DNA of 60,593 bases from Chryseobacterium kimseyorum (GCF_025971945.1 NZ_JAPDHW010000011.1:1-60593); one strand, 5' to 3'. Positions 1 through 9,758 are shown, counted from the first letter of the stretch. Notes: generated from the sequence alone by a model not told the origin. Made by a program: numbers and translations.

Positions 1-27
1 AAGAGAAGCATAAGCTTCTCTTTTTTA
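1..27. terminator. Hairpin at window edge, probable terminator
   Basis: A perfect 9-base stem (1-9 with 14-22) around an ATAA loop is followed by a T run on the plus strand. It would end a plus-strand transcript entering from the left. It also lies just past the 3' end of tonB on the minus strand, but the bases that would show an A run on that side are outside the window. Confidence 0.6.
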
Positions 28-46
28 ATAGTATTTAAGATAAATA

Positions 47-889
47 TTAACCTTCAAAATTCATTGTTAATGGTAATCTAAATCTGTAACGTACAGATTG
101 ACCATTGATTTTTGCAGGGGTCCATTTATTTTTAATTGACTTAATAGTTCTAACCGCTTCAGAATTAAAATCTGAGTTCTTACCGTTAGCTTTAATGTCT
201 GTAATTGATCCATCTCTTTCTACTACGAAAGTGATTTCTGTTTTTACAGTACCTTCATCACCGTTCATCGCTGAACCGTCGAAGTTACCAGAAACTTTAT
301 TTCTGAATGCATTAATACCTCCAGGGAATTCTGCTGTCTGCTCAACCTCACTATAAACCTGAGTATCACTTACCTGAGGCTTAACTTCAGCTGTAGAAGC
401 CTTAGTACCTGTAGATGGTGGCGGTGGTGGTGGAGTATATGCAGGAGCTTTCACCCCTTCCTGAGCTACTAAACCAGTTTGAGTTTCCAACTGCTTAGAA
501 ATTGGCGGCGGTGGAGTTTCAATTTTTGGAGCTTTCACCGGTTCCGGAACTACGTTCTGAATAACCTCAATCTTCTCTTCCTCTTTTGGAGGAGGTGGCG
601 GTGGTGGTTCATCTGGCTTCACCTCTTCTATAATGGGATCATCTTCCAAAATTTCCACTAGATCTGCGCTAACCTCTTGTGGAGGTGGTTCATTCATCTT
701 TTGGATAGTAAGATATATAAAAGGGCTTAAAGCAGCTAGTAAGAATAATGATGTACCAATGATAAAAGACTTGGTCAGTAATCTAGGATACTGAGTTCTG
801 ATATCATATGCACCATAACTTTTATTTCTATTTTCAAATACAATTTCATCTAATGAAAGATTCTGACTGTATACATTTTCATCTGCCAT
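47..889 (-). CDS. tonB: Energy transducer TonB
   Basis: Links the inner-membrane proton motive force to outer-membrane TonB-dependent transporters. The 280-residue protein has a short cytoplasmic N-terminus with the NRNKSYGAY motif seen in Bacteroidota TonB proteins (about 21-28), one membrane helix at about 41-63, a long proline-rich periplasmic spacer (about 68-160, with several runs of 4 to 7 prolines and acidic stretches between) and a TonB C-terminal domain from about 190 to the end (EFPGG near its start). It is the last gene of an exbB-exbD-exbD-tonB set on the minus strand, 24 bases after the preceding exbD, so all four parts of one motor are made together. Family assignment is firm; which transporters it serves cannot be told. 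Confidence 0.93.
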   Translation of the reverse strand: MADENVYSQNLSLDEIVFENRNKSYGAYDIRTQYPRLLTKSFIIGTSLFLLAALSPFIYLTIQKMNEPPPQEVSADLVEILEDDPIIEEVKPDEPPPPPPPKEEEKIEVIQNVVPEPVKAPKIETPPPPISKQLETQTGLVAQEGVKAPAYTPPPPPPSTGTKASTAEVKPQVSDTQVYSEVEQTAEFPGGINAFRNKVSGNFDGSAMNGDEGTVKTEITFVVERDGSITDIKANGKNSDFNSEAVRTIKSIKNKWTPAKINGQSVRYRFRLPLTMNFEG

Positions 890-913
890 TGTAATTCAAA
901 TTTAATGGTTAAA

Positions 914-1483
914 TTACTTTGTTGCAGGAGCAGCACCAGCTGGATTTCCTACTTTTCTGTCATAAATAGCTTTTTCCCAAGGCTTAAGATCAGTAACACC
1001 GTACTGTTCACTTTTGGTAATTGCCATTTCGTCAAGAATGTCTACAAAGTTCTTATACACTGCATCGTCAGTCGGTTTGATAATTACTGTAAATTTAGTT
1101 TTATCAGCCGCACCTCTCTTTGCTTGCTCAATGATCTTTCTTATTCCTTCTCTGTCAAAGCTAGTTTCATTAAGATTCTGATCAGTTAAAGATGTATTAT
1201 CCTGCTGATGCCAAAAAATCTTATTGTCTTTACCTAATAATAAAGAGATTGAATTGGAAAGTTTAATTTCTGTTGGTGGTGGTTTCGGAGTATTTTCTTT
1301 CGGTTTCGCCGGAAGACCCAAATCCATAACATTCGGTTTAGAGAATGTGGTTGTGAACATAAAGAAGGTAATCAATAGAAAACCCAAGTCCACCATCGGA
1401 GTCATATCGACTCTGGTACTCTGTTTCTTGGAACGTACCTTGCCGCCTTTGGCGCCTTTTTCCTGTACTTGTACTTCTGCCAT
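914..1483 (-). CDS. exbD: Biopolymer transporter ExbD (second copy in operon)
   Basis: Periplasmic-facing subunit of the ExbB-ExbD proton channel that powers TonB. The 189-residue protein has a basic cytoplasmic tail (1-25), one membrane helix (about 29-48) carrying the essential aspartate (D32 in MVDLGF) and a periplasmic domain ending in DLKPWEKA. It lies 12 bases after the other exbD and just before tonB. The two ExbD proteins are only distantly alike, so they may form a heteromer or serve different complexes. It is closely similar to the lone exbD at 19791-20315, sharing VDMTPMVDLGFLLITFFMFTT and IIKPTDDA. Confidence 0.93.
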   Translation of the reverse strand: MAEVQVQEKGAKGGKVRSKKQSTRVDMTPMVDLGFLLITFFMFTTTFSKPNVMDLGLPAKPKENTPKPPPTEIKLSNSISLLLGKDNKIFWHQQDNTSLTDQNLNETSFDREGIRKIIEQAKRGAADKTKFTVIIKPTDDAVYKNFVDILDEMAITKSEQYGVTDLKPWEKAIYDRKVGNPAGAAPATK

Positions 1484-1495
1484 TTCTAAATGATA

Positions 1496-2104
1496 TTATT
1501 CATTAGGTTTACCTTCTTGTGACGTTATCAACCAAAATTTAAGAAAATCGATATCTCTTAAACCCTCAAATAAACTTTTAACTTTAGGGTATCCAGTGGT
1601 AACGTCACCCTTAACTGCTAATTTGTAGTCAGGATTAACGCTTAAACTTTGTTCTACCCAGTCAACTAATTGTTTATTAGTACTATCCATAGGAATCCCA
1701 GTAGGACTCTTGAAATTCTTCTGCGCATCTTCCGGCAAATCAAGATAGCTTTTCAGCTGATTCATAGGAACCCCAATTGCCTGAACTCTTTGAAACGCAA
1801 CTTTTTGTTTATTGTCAAAAGTAACACCGTACTTTTTTCCCATTTTATCTAAAAGCTGTACTCTCTCTGAACCGTTATCAACAGGCTGGAAATAAAATTT
1901 TCCGTCTGGTGTAGCGTTGATAGTCATTAAACTAGCATCAGGAAGTAATTTTTCTGAGATCGAAGATGGCGGCTTAATCTGCTCCACGTCAGGTTTTTTA
2001 AACTGAGTGGTCAATATAAAGAACGTAAGTAGTAGGAATGCAACGTCACACATTGCCGTCATATCCGTAACTACTCCATGTCTTTTTGGTTTGACTCTCG
2101 CCAT
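1496..2104 (-). CDS. exbD: Biopolymer transporter ExbD (first copy in operon)
   Basis: Second ExbD-type subunit of the same proton-driven motor. The 202-residue protein has a basic N-terminus (MARVKPKRHG), a single helix at about 17-34 with the channel aspartate (D20 in MCDVAFLLLTFF), then a periplasmic domain of about 165 residues. The start follows a 61-base gap after exbB. Two consecutive exbD genes after one exbB are common in Bacteroidota. The C-terminal half diverges strongly from the neighbour and lacks the KPTDDA motif, so it is not a recent duplicate. Confidence 0.92.
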   Translation of the reverse strand: MARVKPKRHGVVTDMTAMCDVAFLLLTFFILTTQFKKPDVEQIKPPSSISEKLLPDASLMTINATPDGKFYFQPVDNGSERVQLLDKMGKKYGVTFDNKQKVAFQRVQAIGVPMNQLKSYLDLPEDAQKNFKSPTGIPMDSTNKQLVDWVEQSLSVNPDYKLAVKGDVTTGYPKVKSLFEGLRDIDFLKFWLITSQEGKPNE

Positions 2105-2165
2105 TATTTTATTTATTTTTAATTAAACTTCTATTTTACAATGCAAATATCTTGCTACAAAATTC

Positions 2166-3029
2166 TTAGTTGAATTCTGCGAAAGACTGCTGGATGCTCA
2201 TAGCGATCTCATCGATCTTGTAAGTCAATCCGTCAATTTTAGATGTAAAGAAGTTGTAAAGCATAATCGCAATTGCAGAAGTACCAATACCTAAAGCTGT
2301 GTTGATCAATGCTTCAGAGATACCTGTAGAAAGTGCAGCAGCATCAGGAGTACCACCTCCAGAACCTAATGCAAAGAACGCTTTGATCATCCCGATTACC
2401 GTTCCAAGTAGTGCGATCAATGTAGCAACTGTACCTAGAGTAGAAAGAATCATCATGTTTTTCTCAAGCATTGGCATTTCAAGAGTAGTAGCCTCTTCGA
2501 TAGCTTTGTTCAAAGCAACCATTTTTTGCTCTTTGTTTAAAGTAGTGTCATTAGAAAGTGCCTTGTAAGTTGTAAGACCTTCTTTTACTACATTACCTAC
2601 AGAACCTTCCTGTCTGTCACACTCTTCTAAAGCTTCGTCAACTCTGTTTTGGTTTAGTAAGCTTCTTACTTTTACTACGAAATTATCTAAGTTACCTTTT
2701 CCAGCAGCTTTGCTAAGAATAAAATATCTTTCGAAAGAGAAAACGATTACAGTGATCATGAAAGTAATCAAGATCGGTACAATGATTCCCCCTTTGTAGA
2801 TAATTCCCAAAAACGACTCTGGGTGAATGTCTTTTCCTTCAACACTTGAAAAAGCAACAGAACCACTTCCTAGTTTGTCTGCATCTTTAAAGTTACCTGG
2901 GCTACCAAGAACAAATAAATAAATACAAATCCCTATAACTAATAGAATAGGAATAATTACAGCTGGATTAAGACCCCCTGCTTTTTTAGCAACTACTTGC
3001 TCATCATTTTTTGAAACATTCATTTCCAT
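2166..3029 (-). CDS. exbB: MotA/TolQ/ExbB proton channel protein
   Basis: Multi-spanning subunit of the ExbB-ExbD motor, which forms the proton path with ExbD helices. The 287-residue protein has an N-terminal helix (about 24-45), a second near 85-105, a cytoplasmic loop with the usual helical bundle and two C-terminal helices (about 195-220 and 240-265) containing the TLGTVATLIALLGTVIGM signature of the MotA/TolQ/ExbB family. It is the first gene of the exbB-exbD-exbD-tonB operon. A TAATTTTG -7 element lies upstream on the minus strand at 3079-3086. The extra first helix compared with enteric ExbB is usual for this phylum. Confidence 0.94.
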   Translation of the reverse strand: MEMNVSKNDEQVVAKKAGGLNPAVIIPILLVIGICIYLFVLGSPGNFKDADKLGSGSVAFSSVEGKDIHPESFLGIIYKGGIIVPILITFMITVIVFSFERYFILSKAAGKGNLDNFVVKVRSLLNQNRVDEALEECDRQEGSVGNVVKEGLTTYKALSNDTTLNKEQKMVALNKAIEEATTLEMPMLEKNMMILSTLGTVATLIALLGTVIGMIKAFFALGSGGGTPDAAALSTGISEALINTALGIGTSAIAIMLYNFFTSKIDGLTYKIDEIAMSIQQSFAEFN

Positions 3030-3078
3030 ATTTAACTAAATTATATTGTTTAAAAATTTTAAAGTTGTAAAATAAAGG

Positions 3079-3086
3079 CAAAATTA
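3079..3086 (-). promoter_or_regulatory. -7 box upstream of exbB
   Basis: Reads TAATTTTG on the minus strand, matching the Bacteroidota TAnnTTTG -7 consensus, about 50 bases before exbB. No clear -33 TTTG at the expected spacing. Confidence 0.45.
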
Positions 3087-3268
3087 CTTAAAATGCAATA
3101 GTCTTAAATAAACATTTTGTCTTTTTTTGATAAAGAAAATTTACTACGATTCCGATATTGTAATTATATCTAAAAATTTTACTGATTTTTATCATAAACC
3201 GAAAATACTTTAAAAAATCATAAAAATTAACGGTTATTTTTTTTGAAATTACCAATGTTAAATTTAAA

Positions 3269-6082
3269 TTAAATTACAATATTTACGATCTTTTTTGGTA
3301 CTACAATAATCTTTTTAGGAGTATTACCATCCAAAATTTCTTTCATTTTCTCATTTTGAAGCACTAAAACCTCTACCTCCTGTGCAGAAAGTTGAGCCGA
3401 AAGAGAAATTTTAAATTTCATCTTACCATTCACACTTACCGGATAGTTAATTTCGTCTTCAATCAAATATTCTTCGTTAAGTTCCGGGAAGTTTTCAAAT
3501 TCAATCGACTCGCTGTGACCAAGCAAATTCCATACCTCTTCACAGATGTGTGGAGCATACGGGGAAATGATAACGGCCAAAGGTTCTAAAATATTGCGTT
3601 TGTTGCATTTTATTTTCTGTAACTCGTTGACAGCAATCATAAATGATGAAACTGAAGTATTGAAAGAAAAATTTTCAATATCATAAACCACCTTCTTTAT
3701 TAAGGTATGCAATATTTTGTATTCATCTTTTGTAGGCTCTTCATCAGAAACTTCGAAAACATCTCCATTGAAATATAAATTCCAGAATTTTTTCAGGAAA
3801 CCGTAAACGCCACTTAGTCCCTGCGTATTCCAAGGCTTGGATTGTTCTAATGGCCCTAAGAACATTTCATACAATCTCAGACCGTCTGCTCCATACTCTT
3901 CGCAAATATCATCCGGGTTGACAACATTGTATTTTGACTTGGACATTTTTTCTACTTCACGGCCTGTGATGTATTTTCCATCTTCCAAAATAAATTCAGC
4001 GTCAGCATAATCCGGTCTCCAGGATTTGAAAGCTTCCGTATCTAATTCGTCAGATGTTCCTTTTAATAATGATACATCAACGTGAATAGCCTGCGTCTGA
4101 TATTCCTTTGCCAAATTTTTAGAAACATATTGATTGGTTCCTTCTACTCTGTATGCAAAAGCACTCATCCCCAAAATCATTCCCTGGTTAATCAGCTTCT
4201 GGAAAGGCTCATCATTTTTTATGTATCCTCTGTCTTTTAAAAACATATTCCAAAAACGGGAATACAATAAGTGACCTGTTGCGTGCTCGCTACCACCGAT
4301 GTATAAATCAACCTGTCCCCAATAATCTGATAATTCTTTTTTCGAAAAAACCTCATCGTTATTCGGATCCATGTATCTGAGGAAATACCATGAGCTTCCC
4401 GCCCAACCCGGCATTGTAGATAATTCTAAAGGAAATACAGTTTGATCATCAATTAAATCTGTAGCCACCACTTTTTGGTTTGCTTCATCCCACGCAAAAG
4501 TTTTTGAATTCCCCAGTGGCGGATCTCCATCTTCAGTCGGTAAATATTTTTCAACTTCAGGAAGTTCCAAAGGCAAGGCAGAAGATGGCAAAGTATAAGG
4601 CATTCCATCCTTATAATATACAGGAACCGGCTCGCCCCAATATCTCTGTCTCGAGAAAATAGCGTCACGCTGTCTGTAATTTGTTGTTCCGTGACCAATT
4701 TCTCTGTTTTCGATTTCAGAAATTATTTTTGATTTTGCATCATTGTAATTTAAACCATCTAAAAATTCAGAATTTACACAGACAGAATCTTTAGAATCAA
4801 AGGATTTCTCCTGAATGTCTTCTTCAGTTTCTACAACCTTTATAATTTCTAAATTAAATTTCTTTGCAAAACGGTGATCACGCTCGTCGTGTGCAGGAAC
4901 AGCCATCACAGCTCCTGTCCCATAACCCATCAATACGTAATCTGAAATATAGATCGGCATCTTTTTTCCGCTAAACGGATTGACTGCATAAGTTCCGGTA
5001 AAAGCACCACTCACGTTTTTCACGTCAGCCATTCTATCACGTTCAGTTTTCTTTGAAGTTTCTTCAATATAAGAATCAACCTCAGCTTTCTGTTCCGGTG
5101 TTGTAATATTTTCTACCAAAGGATTTTCAGGAGCCAACACCATAAATGTTGCACCGAAAATAGTATCAGGTCTTGTTGTGAAAACCTCGATAATTTCTTC
5201 GTGATTTTCTACATTAAACTTAACCTGCGCTCCCTGAGATTTTCCAATCCAATATTCCTGAGAATCTTTTAAGGGTTGCGGCCAGTCTAATGTTTTAAGA
5301 CCTTGTAATAATCTTTCAGAGTACGCAGAAATTCTCATGCTCCACTGCATCATTTTCTTCTGAAAAACAGGAAAACCTCCTCTTTCAGATTTCCCGTCTT
5401 TGATTTCGTCGTTAGCTAAAACGGTCCCTAAAGCAGGACACCAGTTCACCGTAGTTTCTGCTCTGTAAGAGAGACGGTAATTTAGTAAGATATCTTCTTT
5501 ATCAATTTCTGAAGCAGTCTTCCATTCTTCTGCTGTGAAATTTAATTCATCGTTCTGATTGGCATGCAGACCTTCTGTCCCCTTTTCTTCAAAATGTTTG
5601 ATTAAAGTTTCAATGGATTCTGCTTTGTTCGTATCTTTATTATACCAGGAATGAAATAATTCGATAAAGATCCACTGAGTCCACTTGTAATACGATGCGT
5701 CAGAGGTTCTCACTTCTCTGCTCCAGTCGAATGAGAAACCAATTTTTCTTAACTGCTCTTCGTATCTGGTAATATTCTGTTCGGTTGTCACTGCAGGATG
5801 CTGACCTGTTTGTATTGCATATTGCTCAGCCGGCAAACCAAAACTGTCATAGCCTACAGGATGCAGAACATTAAAGCCCTGATGTCTTTTATATCTCGCA
5901 TAGATATCTGATGCAATATATCCTAATGGATGTCCTACATGTAGCCCTGCTCCCGAAGGATACGGAAACATGTCGAGCACGTAAAATTTAGGTTTATCTG
6001 TTTTATCGGAAGTCTTATAGGTCTGATTGTCTTCCCAATATTTCTGCCACTTTTTTTCTATCTGCTGATGGTCGTAGAACAT
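3269..6082 (-). CDS. leuS: Leucyl-tRNA synthetase
   Basis: Charges tRNA-Leu with leucine. The 937-residue class I synthetase has the HIGH-type motif HVGH at 48-51 (within YPSGAGLHVGH), an editing domain in the middle (TTRPDTIFGATF and GYGTGAVMAVPAHDERD are visible), the KMSKS motif near 710 (VEKMSKSKYN) and a C-terminal anticodon-binding region. The length is somewhat above the 860 of E. coli; the excess includes a segment near 150-190 between the HVGH domain and the zinc-like region, typical for flavobacteria. Transcribed alone on the minus strand, with a -7 box at 6112-6119. Confidence 0.98.
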   Translation of the reverse strand: MFYDHQQIEKKWQKYWEDNQTYKTSDKTDKPKFYVLDMFPYPSGAGLHVGHPLGYIASDIYARYKRHQGFNVLHPVGYDSFGLPAEQYAIQTGQHPAVTTEQNITRYEEQLRKIGFSFDWSREVRTSDASYYKWTQWIFIELFHSWYNKDTNKAESIETLIKHFEEKGTEGLHANQNDELNFTAEEWKTASEIDKEDILLNYRLSYRAETTVNWCPALGTVLANDEIKDGKSERGGFPVFQKKMMQWSMRISAYSERLLQGLKTLDWPQPLKDSQEYWIGKSQGAQVKFNVENHEEIIEVFTTRPDTIFGATFMVLAPENPLVENITTPEQKAEVDSYIEETSKKTERDRMADVKNVSGAFTGTYAVNPFSGKKMPIYISDYVLMGYGTGAVMAVPAHDERDHRFAKKFNLEIIKVVETEEDIQEKSFDSKDSVCVNSEFLDGLNYNDAKSKIISEIENREIGHGTTNYRQRDAIFSRQRYWGEPVPVYYKDGMPYTLPSSALPLELPEVEKYLPTEDGDPPLGNSKTFAWDEANQKVVATDLIDDQTVFPLELSTMPGWAGSSWYFLRYMDPNNDEVFSKKELSDYWGQVDLYIGGSEHATGHLLYSRFWNMFLKDRGYIKNDEPFQKLINQGMILGMSAFAYRVEGTNQYVSKNLAKEYQTQAIHVDVSLLKGTSDELDTEAFKSWRPDYADAEFILEDGKYITGREVEKMSKSKYNVVNPDDICEEYGADGLRLYEMFLGPLEQSKPWNTQGLSGVYGFLKKFWNLYFNGDVFEVSDEEPTKDEYKILHTLIKKVVYDIENFSFNTSVSSFMIAVNELQKIKCNKRNILEPLAVIISPYAPHICEEVWNLLGHSESIEFENFPELNEEYLIEDEINYPVSVNGKMKFKISLSAQLSAQEVEVLVLQNEKMKEILDGNTPKKIIVVPKKIVNIVI

Positions 6083-6111
6083 TCTTTTAAGTATATATTA
6101 TAATGATTTCA

Positions 6112-6119
6112 CAAATTTA
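6112..6119 (-). promoter_or_regulatory. -7 box upstream of leuS
   Basis: Reads TAAATTTG on the minus strand, an exact TAnnTTTG match about 30 bases before the leuS start codon. It sits between that start and the terminator of the upstream gene. Confidence 0.55.
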
Positions 6120-6129
6120 GTGTTTTTTA

Positions 6130-6162
6130 TAAAAAAAATCTGGACTTAAATAACAGTCCAGA
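6130..6162 (-). terminator. Terminator of the DUF1800-DUF1501 operon
   Basis: Stem of 8 bases (6139-6146 with 6155-6162) followed, on the minus strand, by a run of eight T. It lies about 70 bases past the stop of the DUF1501 gene. Confidence 0.8.
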
Positions 6163-6229
6163 AGTAAATTTAACGTAAAAAATTAGAATTTCGATATCAC
6201 GAGAATCATTTATAATTCTCAATCACGGT

Positions 6230-7843
6230 TTATTTTGAAATAATTACTTTGGAGGATAATATTTGACCATCATTATTAATATTTAAAATATAGTTTCCAT
6301 TGGTAAGATTTCCAACATAGATATTGGCTTTTCCATTTAGAAATAATTTAGATTCAGAATATATTCTTCTGCCGGAAACATCAAATACAATAATTTCAGC
6401 TGTTTTATTAAAGTTTGAAATCTCAATGTTTATATAATCTGTGGCAGGATTTGGATAAATCTTAATCTGTTTTACAGATGCCGTTTCTGAAGTCCCCAAA
6501 GCAGCACAAACTGTTGAAGCAACACTGGTAGATTTTACCAAATTAACCTTGGTACCCGGAGTTACAAAACTTTGCAGTTCTGCAGAGGCAATCAACCCAG
6601 AATCTGCACCAAGCCAATCCTGCATTAGTGAGGCAAAGATCTGTCGGTAATCATATCTTCTCTGGCTTTGATTGTAGTAATAGCTTGTCGCATTTGTAAA
6701 CAGTGGATGATCTCCCATAATACCGCCCGCAATATTTGTCCCAACAATAAAAAATGGTGCGAGATCTCCATGATCTGTTCCCAGGCTGGCGTTTTCTCTT
6801 ACCTGTCTTCCAAATTCACTGAAAGAAACTGTCAGTATTTTATTGCCAATTCCAAGTGCTTCAATATCGGTCTGAAAGGCTGAAATTGAATTGGAAATAT
6901 CTCCCAATAAATTAGCATGATTTCCCAACTGTGTACTTCCTGACTGAATTTGATTGACGTGCGTATCAAATCCTCCTAAATTTACCTGAAAAATCTTCGT
7001 TTTACTGCCACCTTTTATTAATCTGGCTACTACTTTCAGCTGTTTCCCCAAACTTGAATTTGGATAAGTGACTGTAGAGTTATTTCCCGCGTTAAAGACC
7101 TGCATCACACGATTGTAATAACTGTCCATACTTGTAGCAACGCCTTTTATGTAGTTCAGAAGATCATTATACTCCGAATTGGTAGGAATCGTGAGCGTAT
7201 TAAAAAGTGTAGTCTGAAAACCTGTCAGATTATATTCAATATTCTTTTCTACTGTATGTTCGTAAAAAAGACAGGGATTTAAATTCCCCAGCTGAATTGC
7301 GAGCGGATCCGGACTTTGGGTTGTAGGATTGCCTGCAAGACCCGGATAAAGTCCGCCCAAGTATCTTCCAAAGATTCCATCTAAAAGATCCTGATTATTT
7401 GATCCGTCTTTCCCGGAAAACATTAAATTTTCTGATCTGAAATGTGAATAGTTAGGATTAGGATAGCCAACACCATTCATTAAAGTCAGCTTCCCGGAAT
7501 CGTAAAGCGACTTAAAACCTGTCATTGACGGATGTAAACCCACCTGCTTGGTAGAAGCAACCGTGTTATCCAAATTAATATATGAGCCCGAACCGATATT
7601 GGCTATCTTAATATTGGGTCGAAGATTGGCATACGTATCATATTGACTTACGGGAATCACAGTATTTAATCCATCATTAGCTCCGGCCATCCGAAGAATT
7701 ACCAATACTCTGTCATTGACTGCATCACAATTAACATTGAAATCCAGAAACTGATTTAAAAATCTTGTTGGCATTCCGTTGAGCAAAAAAGGTGTACCCA
7801 CTCCTGCCAAAGACGCCATCTGTAAAAATTTTCTTCTGTTCAT
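6230..7843 (-). CDS. DUF1501 family secreted protein with type A T9SS sorting domain
   Basis: The 537-residue protein begins with MNRRKFLQMASLAG, a twin-arginine-like signal, followed by the DUF1501 domain, a sulfatase-like fold family (for example the AGANDGLNTVIP segment near 54-65 and SFSEFGRQVREN near 345). Residues from about 462 to the end form a type A T9SS C-terminal domain: YPNPATDYINIE, then VFDVSGRRIY and the closing GNYILNIN...SSKVIISK. It would thus be exported and attached to the cell surface or released. The gene starts 2 bases after the stop of the DUF1800 gene, so the two are almost certainly co-translated. DUF1501 and DUF1800 genes occur as pairs in many bacteria; the reaction is unknown. 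Confidence 0.9.
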   Translation of the reverse strand: MNRRKFLQMASLAGVGTPFLLNGMPTRFLNQFLDFNVNCDAVNDRVLVILRMAGANDGLNTVIPVSQYDTYANLRPNIKIANIGSGSYINLDNTVASTKQVGLHPSMTGFKSLYDSGKLTLMNGVGYPNPNYSHFRSENLMFSGKDGSNNQDLLDGIFGRYLGGLYPGLAGNPTTQSPDPLAIQLGNLNPCLFYEHTVEKNIEYNLTGFQTTLFNTLTIPTNSEYNDLLNYIKGVATSMDSYYNRVMQVFNAGNNSTVTYPNSSLGKQLKVVARLIKGGSKTKIFQVNLGGFDTHVNQIQSGSTQLGNHANLLGDISNSISAFQTDIEALGIGNKILTVSFSEFGRQVRENASLGTDHGDLAPFFIVGTNIAGGIMGDHPLFTNATSYYYNQSQRRYDYRQIFASLMQDWLGADSGLIASAELQSFVTPGTKVNLVKSTSVASTVCAALGTSETASVKQIKIYPNPATDYINIEISNFNKTAEIIVFDVSGRRIYSESKLFLNGKANIYVGNLTNGNYILNINNDGQILSSKVIISK

Positions 7844-7845
7844 AA

Positions 7846-9477
7846 TTACATTACTTGAAATTCTGGAGATTTTATAAGCGCTTTAACCAAACGATCAATT
7901 GGAATTTTTACATTGGCAGCCGTACCGGTATTAACGAAATTATTCCACTCACTGAGCCAGTTTGTAAGACTGAGACCTCCCAAAAACACAGTTTTAAAAT
8001 GGTTTAATCGGTCTGCGGGAGGAGAATCTACAAAAAGGAGTTCACAAAAATTTAAAACCAGGACATCACCATTACCAGGATTTTGAAAATACCCGCTGTC
8101 TTTTACAAAATTAGGCAGATTTAATTTAAATAGAAATCCGTTTTGTGTATTGCCATTAATCAAAACATCGATAGAATTGTTGTATCTGATTCTCAGGGAA
8201 GATGTCGTAATCCAATTTTTATCATAATGTGGACTGCTTGAATATGCAGCGTACCCATTGACAGTCTGTGGTCTGAAGACCGGCATTCCCGTATTTTGAG
8301 AATAGTTGGCAAAAATTGCCAGATATCCGTGAAGCGCTTTTGGATTCGCAGCGTATGTAGGCATTGATAAATTTAACAGCGAAAACATATGGAAATAAAG
8401 TTCCAATGGATTTCTCACCAGAGAGCCAATCGTCTGATCCGCATAGATGGCATCTTCTTCATCATAAAAATGTTTACTGCACAGCAGTGTTTTTATAACA
8501 GGCAAAATTTGATAATTATTATTTTTTAATTGAGTTGCCAACGGTACAATAATATTATTCTCAATATCAGCTGTAATATTTCTTCCGACAAAATATCTGT
8601 ACATTCTTCTGCAATACGCTTTAGCTGTTTCATCCTGATTGAAAACCATATTGATGAAATTCTGAAACTCTGTTTGGATAGCATCTACCGTCGTGCCGCC
8701 ATTGATAACCGTGTTGAAAGCCGAACTGAAAGTTTTATTGGTTAAATCGTGTGTATTTACATTGATAAAACCCTGTGGAATCTTTGTAACGGGATCTACG
8801 TTATTAATTCTCGCCGTCTTATTAAGCTGTATTGATGAAGTAAGCGTAAAACCCGTAAGCACTTTAGCCGCCTGCTGCACATCAACCTCTGTATAATTTG
8901 TATAATTGCCGGTCGCAATTTGAGGACCTTTCAGAATGGTAAACAATTCTAAAAATTCACGGGCATAGTTTTGGTTTGGGCTGTTCTTCTGATTAACATT
9001 ATTATTCAGGTAAGTAAGCATTCTTGGGTTGAGCGTAATCCGCATTGCAAGATCTTTTAAACTGCCATTGGCGTGATATCTTAAAAGTTCTTTGTAATCA
9101 AAATTTGTAAAAAAACTGGCATCATTATCTGTTACAAAAAGCAAGTGCAGCCAGTAAACAATCTTATACTGTGCAGATGGACTTTTCAGCGCCTGATACA
9201 TCCACCAGTAATTATCATAAAGCACAGAATTTGCAGTATTTAAAGAATCGGTAATTGTAGGAACATAAAATGTAGGCACAATGGTTTCTCCATTATCGTT
9301 AAGAGGACTCGCGGGCGTAGGAGCATCAAAAATAAAAAGTTCTGTAATTGCCTGTTCAGGAGTTTTGAGCGCATACTCATTAATTCTTGCCTTCGTAATG
9401 TTGTACGTCATTCTGCGCAGGAGATGATAAGCATTCAGCGAACCTAAAGCTGTGGTTTTCGGTGTTAAACTGGACAT
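7846..9477 (-). CDS. DUF1800 family protein
   Basis: The 543-residue protein matches the DUF1800 family: AYHLLRRMTYN near the N-terminus, YWLHLLFVTDN near 107, NQNYAREFLELFT near 167 and a conserved C-terminal helical region ending in SPEFQVM. No obvious signal peptide precedes the domain from this start, unlike many DUF1800 proteins, and no T9SS tail is present. It may therefore be intracellular, or travel with its Tat-like partner. It is the first gene of a two-gene operon with DUF1501. A -7 box (9499-9506) lies 22 bases upstream. No function is established for the family. Confidence 0.88.
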   Translation of the reverse strand: MSSLTPKTTALGSLNAYHLLRRMTYNITKARINEYALKTPEQAITELFIFDAPTPASPLNDNGETIVPTFYVPTITDSLNTANSVLYDNYWWMYQALKSPSAQYKIVYWLHLLFVTDNDASFFTNFDYKELLRYHANGSLKDLAMRITLNPRMLTYLNNNVNQKNSPNQNYAREFLELFTILKGPQIATGNYTNYTEVDVQQAAKVLTGFTLTSSIQLNKTARINNVDPVTKIPQGFINVNTHDLTNKTFSSAFNTVINGGTTVDAIQTEFQNFINMVFNQDETAKAYCRRMYRYFVGRNITADIENNIIVPLATQLKNNNYQILPVIKTLLCSKHFYDEEDAIYADQTIGSLVRNPLELYFHMFSLLNLSMPTYAANPKALHGYLAIFANYSQNTGMPVFRPQTVNGYAAYSSSPHYDKNWITTSSLRIRYNNSIDVLINGNTQNGFLFKLNLPNFVKDSGYFQNPGNGDVLVLNFCELLFVDSPPADRLNHFKTVFLGGLSLTNWLSEWNNFVNTGTAANVKIPIDRLVKALIKSPEFQVM

Positions 9478-9498
9478 GTGAATTGTATTACTCTATAT

Positions 9499-9506
9499 CA
9501 AAATTA
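9499..9506 (-). promoter_or_regulatory. -7 box upstream of the DUF1800-DUF1501 operon
   Basis: Reads TAATTTTG on the minus strand (TAnnTTTG), 22 bases before the DUF1800 start codon. The rest of the gap to 9700 is AT-rich with nothing else recognised. Confidence 0.5.
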
Positions 9507-9700
9507 ATGAATAATTTATAAGAAATACAGTTTTTACATAGCATAATTTCATACAATTATTAAAATATAATGGAAATACTGAATACCATTACGTTTTTTA
9601 ATTACATAAATTTAATTCAGTAAAATATGCCGTCGCACTTATTTTATATAGCTAAAGCCATATCTTTACCATTGTCATGATACAATTTGAGTTTATTAAA

Positions 9701-9729
9701 AACAAAAAACTCCAGCAAGGCTGGAGTTT
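9701..9729 (-). terminator. Terminator of the lipocalin-like lipoprotein gene
   Basis: Perfect 10-base stem (9707-9716 with 9720-9729), 3-base loop, followed on the minus strand by a T-rich run. Lies 30 bases past the stop of the gene at 9759. Confidence 0.85.
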
Positions 9730-9758
9730 ATAAAAATATATTTTAAATTATTTTCAAC

